Origin: an uncultured Saprospiraceae bacterium
Lineage (GTDB): Bacteria > Bacteroidota > Bacteroidia > Chitinophagales > Saprospiraceae
Assembly (NCBI GenBank): GCA_937951615.1
Contig: CALFBH010000016.1
Coordinates: forward strand, 1-64,000
Reading direction: 5' to 3'
DNA length: 64,000 bases
This document shows, piece after piece, positions 56,813 to 64,000 of the stretch (within the stretch, counting starts at the first letter, position 1; every line of letters starts with the position of its first letter). The translations under genes and the position numbers were made by a program. The notes under the pieces were generated by a model that searched no databases, was not told the DNA's origin, and worked only from the letters and a program-made list of their open reading frames with translations.

Positions 56813-57607
56813 ATGAAAACAATGTATTTTCTCGCTTTAGTATTTATTTTCCCTGCCTTATTAGTACATGCACAAGACGAAAATTCTACAAATTCTATTT
56901 ATACCATAGTAGATATTGATGAAGCACCTCGTTTTCCAGGCTGCGAACACATGGATAGTCCGAAAGAAAAAAAGCAATGCTCTGATAAAGAGATGTTGAG
57001 GTTTGTTTTTACAAAAATAAAATATCCAAAATTGGCCAGAGAAAATGGAATTGAGGGGACTGTCGCCGTTTCCTTTATTGTGGAGAAAGACGGTTCTATT
57101 GACCCTGACCATATTGAAGCTACTCGTGGGATTGGAGCAGGCTGTGACCAAGAAGCAATGCGCGTTATAGCAGCTATGCCCCTATTCATTCCGGGAAAAC
57201 AGGAAGGACAGCCTGTACGTGTTCAATTCTATATGCCAATTAAGTTCAGTTTAGAAAAAAACAATAAACCTGCCACAAAGACATATAACCCACCTGTAAA
57301 ATACAAAAAAGAAGAAGTACTGGAAGAACCGATAAAAGAAGAGGAGAAAGAAGAACGTATTCGTTTTACACTGAAAAACAACAGCGTTTTGCCCTATATT
57401 ATATCTGTTTCAGATACAGAATGGTTAATGATTCCGCCACGCTCTGAGCAAGAGGTTAGCCCAATAAAAGGGTATAATATGATGTATAATAAAAGCAACA
57501 AAGCTATATCCTTTTTAACAGTAACACCAAAATTAGAAGGCAGGGAAGTGGATATACGAAAGACCATTAAAACAGGAGTACTGCACATTAGCAAAATAAA
57601 CGATTAG
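56813..57607 (+). CDS. Secreted TonB C-terminal-domain protein with extra C-terminal domain
   Basis: 264 residues. Signal peptide 1-20 (LALVFIFPALLVHAQ) instead of the usual TonB membrane anchor. TonB C-terminal domain about 38-150: APRFPGCEH, MLRFVFTKIKYPKLARENGIEGTVAVSFIVEKDGSI, GAGCDQEAMRVIAAMPLFIPGKQEGQPVRVQFYMPIKF, the standard family pattern. A Lys/Glu-rich linker (about 160-190) leads to an unassigned beta-rich domain (about 190-264, IRFTLKNNSVLPYIISVSDTEWLMIPPRSEQEV). Without a membrane helix it may not transduce energy; such proteins are frequent and poorly understood in Bacteroidota. Confidence 0.8.
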   Translation: MKTMYFLALVFIFPALLVHAQDENSTNSIYTIVDIDEAPRFPGCEHMDSPKEKKQCSDKEMLRFVFTKIKYPKLARENGIEGTVAVSFIVEKDGSIDPDHIEATRGIGAGCDQEAMRVIAAMPLFIPGKQEGQPVRVQFYMPIKFSLEKNNKPATKTYNPPVKYKKEEVLEEPIKEEEKEERIRFTLKNNSVLPYIISVSDTEWLMIPPRSEQEVSPIKGYNMMYNKSNKAISFLTVTPKLEGREVDIRKTIKTGVLHISKIND

Positions 57608-57617
57608 GAAATATCCG

Positions 57618-57657
57618 TTGGATTTGAGTTTGACATTTGAGTTTGAATTTATCTTTC
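57618..57657 (+). promoter_or_regulatory. Nramp-gene promoter inside a TTTGAGTTTGA array
   Basis: GATTTGAGTTTGACATTTGA followed by GTTTGAATTTATCTTTC: the array supplies TTG (57630-57632) 17 nt before TATCTTTC (57650-57657), a 7/8 match to TAnnTTTG; ATG 23 nt later. Confidence 0.5.
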
Positions 57658-57679
57658 CACTTTCCGTACATTTACAAAC

Positions 57680-58870
57680 ATGAACAAATACTTCGGACCC
57701 AGCACCCTCGTCGCGGCAGCCTTCATCGGGCCTGGCACACTGACGACCTGTACCATGGCAGGCGTACAAACTGGCTACACCCTCCTCTGGGCAATGCTGT
57801 TTTCCATTATTGCCACCATCGTTTTACAGGAAATGGCGGCTCGGCTCGGCTTTGTCACACAAGCTGGATTGGGCGAAGCCATCAACCAACAATTTTCAGC
57901 AGGGTTGGCTCGGTATCTGGTCTTTTTTCTGGTAATCGGTGCTATTTTGGTGGGCAATGCGGCTTATGAAGCTGGGAATATTTCTGGCGGCGTGCTGGGT
58001 TTGCACCTGATGGTGGGCGAATTTAAATTGTGGCCGCTCGTGCTGGGCGGGCTAAGTTTTTTGCTGCTGTTTTTTGGCAAGTATAAACTCATTGAACGGA
58101 TTCTTATTGCGCTGGTCATTTTGATGAGTATTTGTTTTCTGGCGACGACTATCTTGGTCAAACCTGACTGGTCGGCTATTTTTAGCGGCTTTGTGCCAAG
58201 TGGCATCAATGAAAATTTTCTGCTGATTATGGGCCTGATTGGGACGACTGTTGTGCCGTATAATCTATTTCTACACGCCTCCACCATTTCCAAAAAGTGG
58301 TCTTCTGATGCGACTTTAAAAGACATTCGGATAGAAAATGCAGTAGCGATTGTACTGGGTGGTTTGATTTCTATGCTGATTATCATCACGGCTGCGGCAT
58401 CGCAGGGGCAGGTGGAAGCGGTGACTTCAGCAAAAGACCTAGCGGTGCAGTTGGAACCGCTTTTTGGTTCGGCTGCGAAATGGTGTATGGGAATTGGTCT
58501 GCTGGCTGCGGGACTGAGTTCTACACTTACTGCGCCTATTGCAGCGGCTTATGCGGCACAAGGTTTATTTGGCTGGGAAAAAGATGAAAAAGATATTCGT
58601 TATCGAGCAGTCTGGATGTTGATTTTGGGTATTGGAATCATTGTGGCTATGGTGGGCTTGAAGCCTATTTTGATTATCAAATTTGCACAAATTACCAATG
58701 CGATTTTGCTGCCTTTTATAGCAATTTACCTGCTGTATATTTCTAATGCAAAAAAGATTTTACAGCAACATACCAATAGCTTGTTTATAAATATAATTGC
58801 CGTAGCGGTGATTGGAATTACAGTTTTATTGTCTTTGAAAACGCTGAATAGTGTTTTTCATTTCTTTTAA
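57680..58870 (+). CDS. Nramp-family transporter with non-canonical metal-site motifs
   Basis: 396 residues, about eleven membrane helices (LeuT fold). Overall Nramp similarity is clear (KYFGPSTLVAAAFIGPGTLTTCTMAG in helix 1, GLIGTTVVPYNLFLHASTISKKW in helix 6). In canonical Mn2+/Fe2+ Nramps helix 1 has DPGN and helix 6 has MPHN; here these are GPGT and VPYN, so the metal-coordinating Asp, Asn and Met are all replaced. The protein may move a different ion or function by another mechanism. Inner membrane. Convergent with the TonB-dependent receptor, separated by a hairpin. Confidence 0.85.
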   Translation: MNKYFGPSTLVAAAFIGPGTLTTCTMAGVQTGYTLLWAMLFSIIATIVLQEMAARLGFVTQAGLGEAINQQFSAGLARYLVFFLVIGAILVGNAAYEAGNISGGVLGLHLMVGEFKLWPLVLGGLSFLLLFFGKYKLIERILIALVILMSICFLATTILVKPDWSAIFSGFVPSGINENFLLIMGLIGTTVVPYNLFLHASTISKKWSSDATLKDIRIENAVAIVLGGLISMLIIITAAASQGQVEAVTSAKDLAVQLEPLFGSAAKWCMGIGLLAAGLSSTLTAPIAAAYAAQGLFGWEKDEKDIRYRAVWMLILGIGIIVAMVGLKPILIIKFAQITNAILLPFIAIYLLYISNAKKILQQHTNSLFINIIAVAVIGITVLLSLKTLNSVFHFF

Positions 58871-58877
58871 AAAAATA

Positions 58878-58917
58878 GCCACGAATGCACGAATAATTTT
58901 ACTCGCGCATTCGTAGC
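58878..58917. terminator. Hairpin between Nramp and receptor genes; GCYACGAAT repeat copy 2
   Basis: GCCACGAATGCACGA (58878-58892) pairs with TCGCGCATTCGTAGC (58903-58917), 13 of 15 pairs. Likely bidirectional terminator of the convergent genes. The left arm plus ATAATTTT repeats 14624-14646. Confidence 0.65.
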
Positions 58918-58945
58918 CAGATAAGTTCAAATTTAACTTAATCCG

Positions 58946-61825
58946 TCAAAACGTATAAGCCACTCTGCCCAGTAATCTTCTGCCGATTTTCGGCATATTT
59001 GGAAGATAGCGGTATTCTGTATCCAGTACATTGGTTGCAGAAACATCAATACTCAAACCAAAATCAAACTTATAACCAACAGCAGCATCAACTAGGTTAC
59101 GCGCATCTGTCGTACCTGCAAATTGTCCGGCACTGGCAAAATAAGAATCATCATGCTGGAAAGAAAGATTACCTCTAAAACCATATTCCGGAATATAATT
59201 AACCCCCAGACGGAATTTATTCTTAGGTATATTCAGGTAAGTAGGGAGTGGCGGGCCATCTACGCCTACGACATTCTCTTCAAATTCAATGGCACTGACC
59301 CATGAATAATTACCAAAAACAGAAATATCATCATTGATAAAATATTCTAAACCTATATCAGAACCAAAGAAATTTCGTCCATCAAAAGTACGGTAACCTG
59401 CGCCGAGGTGTGTTACACCATTGTTCGGAGATTCATTGGTCTGAACAGTCGCATGAAAAGGCAAAGCACCTACAATTTGCGTTAAAGTTGCGCCACCCGC
59501 TTCCGGCAGTGGTGTATTAATGAAAGCATCTCCGCCGCCATTATAAGCTCCAGCAATGCTGGGTAAAAGTTGATCTACAGTTGCCTGCGCAGTTGCTCCA
59601 TCTAAACCTGCTGCTATAAGCGCGTCTAAAAGTGGTCCGGCAGCGGCATTGGCAACAGATTCGCCAAGATCGCCAGGCAGGTTTTCGATACCGCTATATA
59701 TGTAAGCTGGTGAAATCGCTGTAAACTGAGACGTGTTCTTTTGCGTAATGTGATAAACATCAACCATCACACCCAATTTATCCTTAACAAGTCCTTTATA
59801 ACCAAGCTCCCAGGAATCGTGTGTGCTAATTTGCGAGATAGGCGCGTCAAGAACACCGAGTGGCGTACCATCAAAAATATTAAACCCATCGGAAAGCGAA
59901 CCTGTCGTACCCAGCGTAGCTGGATTAAGCCCAAGAAGTACGCCCTCTACAATTGGTCCAATATCAGGAATACCTGCACCAAGTGCAGCCGCAACATTAG
60001 CATTCACTGCGCCAAAAGGGACGCCAAGCGGCAAACCTGGTGTGCCTACTGGCACTTGTGGGATAGCTGGATTGAACCAGGAAATCATGGGGTTCTCATC
60101 AAATGTCTGAGTCGTTTTATTGCCATAGAGCCAGATGTCAAATCCGCCTGGAATAATCGTATTCAGCGGAAAATCAATATTCAGTTGAAGATTGGAAACG
60201 GTGCTGTTGGCTCTGTTGAATGAACCTCTGAATGTGTGTTTCGGATTCATTTTATATACCACAGCAGCCCGTGGCGAAAAAGCACCTTCATCAATAAAAT
60301 TAAACCTGTCATAACGAGCCGCGAGTACAATATCCAATTTACTCATTGGAGAGAATTTGGCTTGCGCATAACCACCGATTACAGAATAACTATCGTCGTC
60401 TTCATTTCTTCCATACACCAGATTTCCAGTATCCTGACCAGCAAAACGATAATCTGTACCCACTGTCCAGTTGGCATTCATGAAATTTTTGGTGTCAAAA
60501 TTATATTGTAACTGTCCTTCCAATTGTGTCCGCGCAACAGATGATTTTAAACCTGTTTGATATAAAAATGAAGGATTCTCTCTTCCTCCACCATCATTGA
60601 CCACGCTAAAAACCTGCGCAAAGAGACCACCATACTGCGCCCTTGCCTGCCCCCAAAACTCTATAGCTTGCGCCAGTCCTTCCCCTTGCTCATTATAAAA
60701 AACAGAAGAAGCCTGATTATAACCACCAGAAAGGGTAACCCCCAGGTCATCCTGTGGTCTGAACTCAAGTGTTGCATTCATCGCAGTGTTGAACCAATCG
60801 TCCTGCATAGGGTTTCCATCTCCATCGTCGTCCAGTTCTTCATAAGTAATCAACTGCTCAGGAGTAATCAGAGGATCAAGATAACCTTCTTCGCTCACAC
60901 CAGGCTCAAAAACACCTGTCGTGGTAAATTTTGCAATTTGTAGGGCATCGTCTGGGTCATCTGGGTCAAGTGTAAATTCATTACCTCTTCTATAGTGAGC
61001 GTTGACTTTAAAGCCAAATTTATCACTAACTTTAGTAGCATGTCTGACATTACCACCTAAAGTGTTGAGTTCTCCTGCCAGCAATTCTACTGTCGTACCA
61101 GGAAAATCTATTGGGTTTTTAGTAATAAAATGCACGACACCCTGCGTCACACCAGGCCCATATAAGGCAGAACCTGCGCCTCTAACGACTTCAATACGTT
61201 GCAAATCAATATTACTAACTCCCGCTGCATCGCTCTGAAAAGTACCAATCCCTGGACCAACAAGACTCCGGTAATCCATAATTGGAAACGCTGATGTACC
61301 GAACAAGCCTGCACCACCACGCATAGAGATATTGATGCGATTGGCAGATTGTTGTTGAATTTGTACACCGGGTGTGCTGACCAGATTCCGCGTTGGGTCG
61401 GTAGCATTGGCACTGGTCTCCAGTTTTCTTGCCGAAATTACCGAGATAGATGCCGGTGCTTCCTGCACTTTTTCCCGTTTACGGGAAGCAGAAATGACAA
61501 TATTTTCTCCGATAATGATACCGTCTTCTTCCATCGTGACGAGTAATCTTGCTTTGTTGGCATCTGTTATTGGAATGACCTGCTCTTTATAGCCGAGATA
61601 ACTAATCACCAGATTCCACGGAAGTGGAGTACGTCCGGTAATTTCAAAATTACCATTCGGATCAGTTGTTGTCCCAATCGTTGTTCCTTCTATGATGACA
61701 CTTGCACCTGGCAGCGGGCCAAATTGGTCTTTCACCACGCCATTAACACTATTTTGTGCTTGTGCAGAAATACTGAATAGCAATACTGCCAGACAGCATA
61801 ATAAATTGTAAGCCTTCTTTTTCAT
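58946..61825 (-). CDS. TonB-dependent outer-membrane receptor
   Basis: 959 residues. Signal peptide 1-23 (LLCCLAVLLFSISAQAQ). CarboxypepD_reg-like beta sandwich 25-105 (VNGVVKDQFGPLPGASVIIEGTTIGTTTDPNGNFEI), plug about 115-235 (ISASRKREKVQEAPASISVISARKLE ... RIEVVRGAGSALYGPGVTQGVVHFITKNP), then a 22-stranded barrel ending GRRLLGRVAYTF. Within the barrel there are long Gly/Pro/Ala/Val-rich loops (about 565-690 and 745-800) likely to be extracellular. It has no SusD partner and is not SusC-type, so a siderophore, cobalamin, metal or oligosaccharide ligand is equally possible. Not in an operon with the convergent Nramp-like gene. Confidence 0.92.
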   Translation of the reverse strand: MKKKAYNLLCCLAVLLFSISAQAQNSVNGVVKDQFGPLPGASVIIEGTTIGTTTDPNGNFEITGRTPLPWNLVISYLGYKEQVIPITDANKARLLVTMEEDGIIIGENIVISASRKREKVQEAPASISVISARKLETSANATDPTRNLVSTPGVQIQQQSANRINISMRGGAGLFGTSAFPIMDYRSLVGPGIGTFQSDAAGVSNIDLQRIEVVRGAGSALYGPGVTQGVVHFITKNPIDFPGTTVELLAGELNTLGGNVRHATKVSDKFGFKVNAHYRRGNEFTLDPDDPDDALQIAKFTTTGVFEPGVSEEGYLDPLITPEQLITYEELDDDGDGNPMQDDWFNTAMNATLEFRPQDDLGVTLSGGYNQASSVFYNEQGEGLAQAIEFWGQARAQYGGLFAQVFSVVNDGGGRENPSFLYQTGLKSSVARTQLEGQLQYNFDTKNFMNANWTVGTDYRFAGQDTGNLVYGRNEDDDSYSVIGGYAQAKFSPMSKLDIVLAARYDRFNFIDEGAFSPRAAVVYKMNPKHTFRGSFNRANSTVSNLQLNIDFPLNTIIPGGFDIWLYGNKTTQTFDENPMISWFNPAIPQVPVGTPGLPLGVPFGAVNANVAAALGAGIPDIGPIVEGVLLGLNPATLGTTGSLSDGFNIFDGTPLGVLDAPISQISTHDSWELGYKGLVKDKLGVMVDVYHITQKNTSQFTAISPAYIYSGIENLPGDLGESVANAAAGPLLDALIAAGLDGATAQATVDQLLPSIAGAYNGGGDAFINTPLPEAGGATLTQIVGALPFHATVQTNESPNNGVTHLGAGYRTFDGRNFFGSDIGLEYFINDDISVFGNYSWVSAIEFEENVVGVDGPPLPTYLNIPKNKFRLGVNYIPEYGFRGNLSFQHDDSYFASAGQFAGTTDARNLVDAAVGYKFDFGLSIDVSATNVLDTEYRYLPNMPKIGRRLLGRVAYTF

Positions 61826-61991
61826 AACTTATACGTTTTGAATTATGTTAGTTGAAATATGGTTAGTATATAATTATAGTACAAGTTATGATTTTTATCA
61901 ATAATTGGGTGTTTTTTCATTAAATTAAAATTTAATTTCACAAAGACACCAGAGAGCTAAACTTTATTCTTTTTTTAATGTAAATATTGAT

Positions 61992-62663
61992 TTATAAAAT
62001 AATTTCTGAAAAAGCTGCCCAAACGCCATCTCCTTCCGGCAAATTTGCCAGAAATTCTATATCGTCTCCACTGAACGGATGCCGAAAGGTTAATTTTCGG
62101 GCGTGTAAATGAATAGATCTGTCCTGATTGCTACGGCGAAAGCCATATTTTACATCTCCTTTTATCGGATTATTTATAGCTGCGAATTGTGCCCTTATCT
62201 GATGATGTCTGCCCGTCAATAAGTCAACTTCTAGTAAATGATACCGCTCAATACTGCCCAGTAAGCGATAATGCAGCTCCGCTTTTTTTGTATGGTGGAG
62301 TGCTTTATCAAAAGCAAAAGAGCGATTTTGTGCCTGTTTTTTGCGAAGGTAATGAATCAGCGTTCCTGTAGCTTCTTCAGGTTTGTTTTTCACAACAGCC
62401 CAATAGATTTTACGAACTTCCCGTTCTCGAAATTGCTCATTGAGTTCTTCTACCATACTTTTATCAAGTGCAAATACAACAAGTCCACTAGCAGGGCGGT
62501 CGAGTCGATGAATAAGATGTATAGGCTTGTCTATTTCTGTTGCTAACAGGCTTTGTAAATTATCACTTTCCGTTTTATCAGGTTGCACAGGTAAGCCGGG
62601 AGGTTTATTGACGACTAGAATTGCAGAATCCTGATAAATAATATGCTCTTTAAGTATTTTCAT
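61992..62663 (-). CDS. RluA-family pseudouridine synthase
   Basis: 223 residues from the ATG at 62663; ten more codons are open upstream (to 62693) but overlap the promoter. Catalytic Asp in HRLDRPASGLVVFAL, then RKIYWAVVK, LTGRHHQIRAQFAAINNPIKGDVKYG (family motif) and IHLHARKLTFRHPFSG. No S4 RNA-binding domain, as in the TruC/RluA branch. Converts U to pseudouridine in rRNA or tRNA; exact site unknown. Divergent from the SusC gene. Confidence 0.9.
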   Translation of the reverse strand: MKILKEHIIYQDSAILVVNKPPGLPVQPDKTESDNLQSLLATEIDKPIHLIHRLDRPASGLVVFALDKSMVEELNEQFREREVRKIYWAVVKNKPEEATGTLIHYLRKKQAQNRSFAFDKALHHTKKAELHYRLLGSIERYHLLEVDLLTGRHHQIRAQFAAINNPIKGDVKYGFRRSNQDRSIHLHARKLTFRHPFSGDDIEFLANLPEGDGVWAAFSEIIL

Positions 62664-62684
62664 TATATATATTTTCAAAAAGGC

Positions 62685-62715
62685 TTGACACAAAAGTATA
62701 AAACATGTATCTTTG
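62685..62715 (+). promoter_or_regulatory. SusC-gene promoter (TTG-N20-TATCTTTG)
   Basis: TTG at 62685-62687, exactly 20-nt spacer, perfect TATCTTTG at 62708-62715: consensus Bacteroidota promoter. Predicted start near 62722 leaves an unusually long leader of about 257 nt. It overlaps the divergent rluA -7 box. Confidence 0.8.
62691..62698 (-). promoter_or_regulatory. Divergent rluA promoter -7 box
   Basis: TACTTTTG on the minus strand, perfect consensus, 28 nt before the rluA-type ATG and inside the SusC promoter spacer; the two promoters should exclude each other. Confidence 0.55.
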
Positions 62716-62721
62716 TTAAGA

Positions 62722-62978
62722 TATATTTAACACATTGACGTTTTAAAAACAATATACTATATTCTACCAACCTACCAAACACACACACTAAGTGATCACC
62801 TACAAACGACGCAACCAATCTACGACTACACAATCAAATTTAATAAACATTACTATATGATGTAATGGGTTTACTATATCTGAGGAGTTCTGAATTTACA
62901 TGACTTCTTCAGGGTAAACGATATATTTTTTTAACAAACTGTATTATATTTTTTCATTCAACAAAAATCAATTATCGT
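62722..62978 (+). other. Long 5' leader of the SusC gene
   Basis: About 257 nt, no ORF. First half (62765-62850) is C/A-rich and G-poor (CTACCAACCTACCAAACACA...); second half is AT-rich with a possible ATATGATGTAATGGG segment. Long leaders are common before susC genes and can carry post-transcriptional control; no named riboswitch recognised. Confidence 0.45.
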
Positions 62979-64000
62979 ATGAAACATCTCTTGTTAGTTG
63001 TTGCGATGATGCTGACCTGTTTTAGCATAGCTATAGCACAAAGCACCGTCTCAGGAACTGTGACTGATGAGTCCGGCGAAGCTCTGCCATTCGCCAATGT
63101 GTACGTAGAAGGAACAACCATCGGTACAACAACCGATATCGATGGAAAGTACACATTAAAAGTGCCGGAAGGCGCGACAACAATCGTAGTAGAATACACG
63201 GGTTATACTGCTTTTACTCAGGATATTGGGAGCGGTGGTACAATAGACGCCACACTTTCGCAAGGTATCAATCTGGTAGAAACCATTGTTGTAGGTTATT
63301 TGCCACAAAAGCGAAAAGACATCACTGGTGCTGTCTCCTCTATTAGTGCGGAGGATATTGAAGATGTGCCTTTGCCAAGTCTTGAAATTGCATTGCAAGG
63401 TGGTGCAGCAGGTGTAAACGTCAATAAAAACTCAGGTAAACCTGGAGGAGGAGTTGATGTGAACATTCGGGGTAGAACATCTATCTCTGCTTCCAATCAG
63501 CCTTTGTATGTAGTCGATGGCGTCCCTGTAATTTCTGGCGACAATTTCGACTTCTCTCAGCAAGATATTGGCGGAAGTGATTTATCTATTATTTCCGATC
63601 TTAATCCTGATGATATTGCGTCAATTGAAGTCCTTAAAGATGCTTCTACTGCCGCGATTTATGGATCAAGAGCAGCCAATGGTGTCGTGTTGATTACCAC
63701 AAAAAGAGGAAGCGCAGGCAAAACAAAAGTTGACCTGAATGCTTCTTATGGAAGTGCTACACTTCCTAAGAAACTTGACGCAATTACGGGAGCAGAGTAC
63801 AAAGAGTACTTGGTATTGGCTTATGGAGATCTTCTTGGTGGCCCAGAAGGGGTAACGTTTGAAGATTTGGAAGACAATGTATTTGGCCCACTTGGTAACG
63901 CGAGTACAAATTGGCAGGATGAGGTATTCAGAACGGCTCCACAACAGGAGTATAGTATGAATATTTCTGGTGGTACAGAAACCACTCGTATTTTTGCTTC
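62979..64000 (+). CDS. SusC/RagA-family TonB-linked receptor (5' part, truncated by window)
   Basis: First 340 codons of a gene running out of the window; full proteins are about 1000 residues. Signal peptide 1-21 (VVAMMLTCFSIAIAQ), CarboxypepD_reg-like domain 23-100 (STVSGTVTDESGEALPFANV), then the SusC signature plug: VGYLPQKRKDITGAVSSISA, GRTSISASNQPLYVVDGVPV, SIEVLKDASTAAIYGSRAANGVVLITTKRG. Outer-membrane importer that works with a SusD lipoprotein (expected just downstream) to take up glycans or peptides. The canonical DGVPV/LKDASA(A) motifs mark it as SusC rather than an ordinary receptor. Confidence 0.93.
   Translation, partial: MKHLLLVVAMMLTCFSIAIAQSTVSGTVTDESGEALPFANVYVEGTTIGTTTDIDGKYTLKVPEGATTIVVEYTGYTAFTQDIGSGGTIDATLSQGINLVETIVVGYLPQKRKDITGAVSSISAEDIEDVPLPSLEIALQGGAAGVNVNKNSGKPGGGVDVNIRGRTSISASNQPLYVVDGVPVISGDNFDFSQQDIGGSDLSIISDLNPDDIASIEVLKDASTAAIYGSRAANGVVLITTKRGSAGKTKVDLNASYGSATLPKKLDAITGAEYKEYLVLAYGDLLGGPEGVTFEDLEDNVFGPLGNASTNWQDEVFRTAPQQEYSMNISGGTETTRIFA

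Noticed and set aside
62722-62978. SusC leader considered as a known riboswitch
   Set aside because: No conserved riboswitch core could be recognised by eye.

Overview
The window is chromosomal DNA of a gliding-type member of the Bacteroidota, most likely the Saprospiria/Lewinellaceae side of the phylum (order-level placement is inference). Evidence: gldF-gldG; three type IX secretion (T9SS) C-terminal sorting domains (one intact hydrolase, one giant adhesin, one orphan fragment); a SusC/RagA receptor; perfect Bacteroidota promoter boxes (TAnnTTTG, several with TTG about 20 nt upstream) in front of many genes; A-rich rather than Shine-Dalgarno start regions. No rRNA, tRNA, CRISPR array, integrase or transposase was seen.

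Layout. 0-4.1 kb: creD, a mini-operon of three tiny hydrophilic ORFs with its own terminator, a membrane-tethered LytTR protein and an unknown tail-anchored protein. 4.3-12.9 kb: fabG, gldF, gldG, then four accessory genes (secreted esterase, orphan HTH regulator, zinc-free MDR oxidoreductase, EAD11-domain protein) and then a DUF4340 gene that normally follows gldG. Two of these accessory genes are bracketed by repeats, so this looks like an insertion hot spot. 12.9-17.8 kb: Kazal-type lipoprotein, PLP decarboxylase, AhpD-like CMD protein, CcbP-like protein, FAD-linked glycolate/lactate oxidase. 17.9-37.1 kb: one 19.1-kb gene for a 6381-residue T9SS adhesin, 30% of the window. 37.2-38.6 kb: small secreted protein and a gene-free, hairpin-rich kilobase. 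38.6-48.7 kb: RidA, mnmG, wecB, lpxD, gcvT and three glycosyltransferases. 48.7-50.1 kb: decayed VapBC and a nucleotidyltransferase/partner pair. 50.2-58.9 kb: polA, an orphan T9SS-tail fragment, MsbA-like exporter, beta-barrel protein, secreted TonB-like protein, Nramp-like transporter. 58.9-64 kb: TonB-dependent receptor, RluA-type pseudouridine synthase and the 5' part of a SusC receptor with a textbook promoter.

Functional themes: envelope building (lpxD, wecB, glycosyltransferases, MsbA, CreD), T9SS secretion and gliding, TonB-dependent uptake, and scattered conflict-type genes (EAD11, NTase pair, VapBC remnant, HTH). The most unusual non-coding feature is the number of intergenic low-complexity repeat families, especially CA-rich, G-depleted CAACAC/CATCAACAC arrays just upstream of start codons, and a palindromic element present twice whose outer arms are inverted relative to its core.

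All calls come from reading the sequence and recalling protein families; no database search was run.
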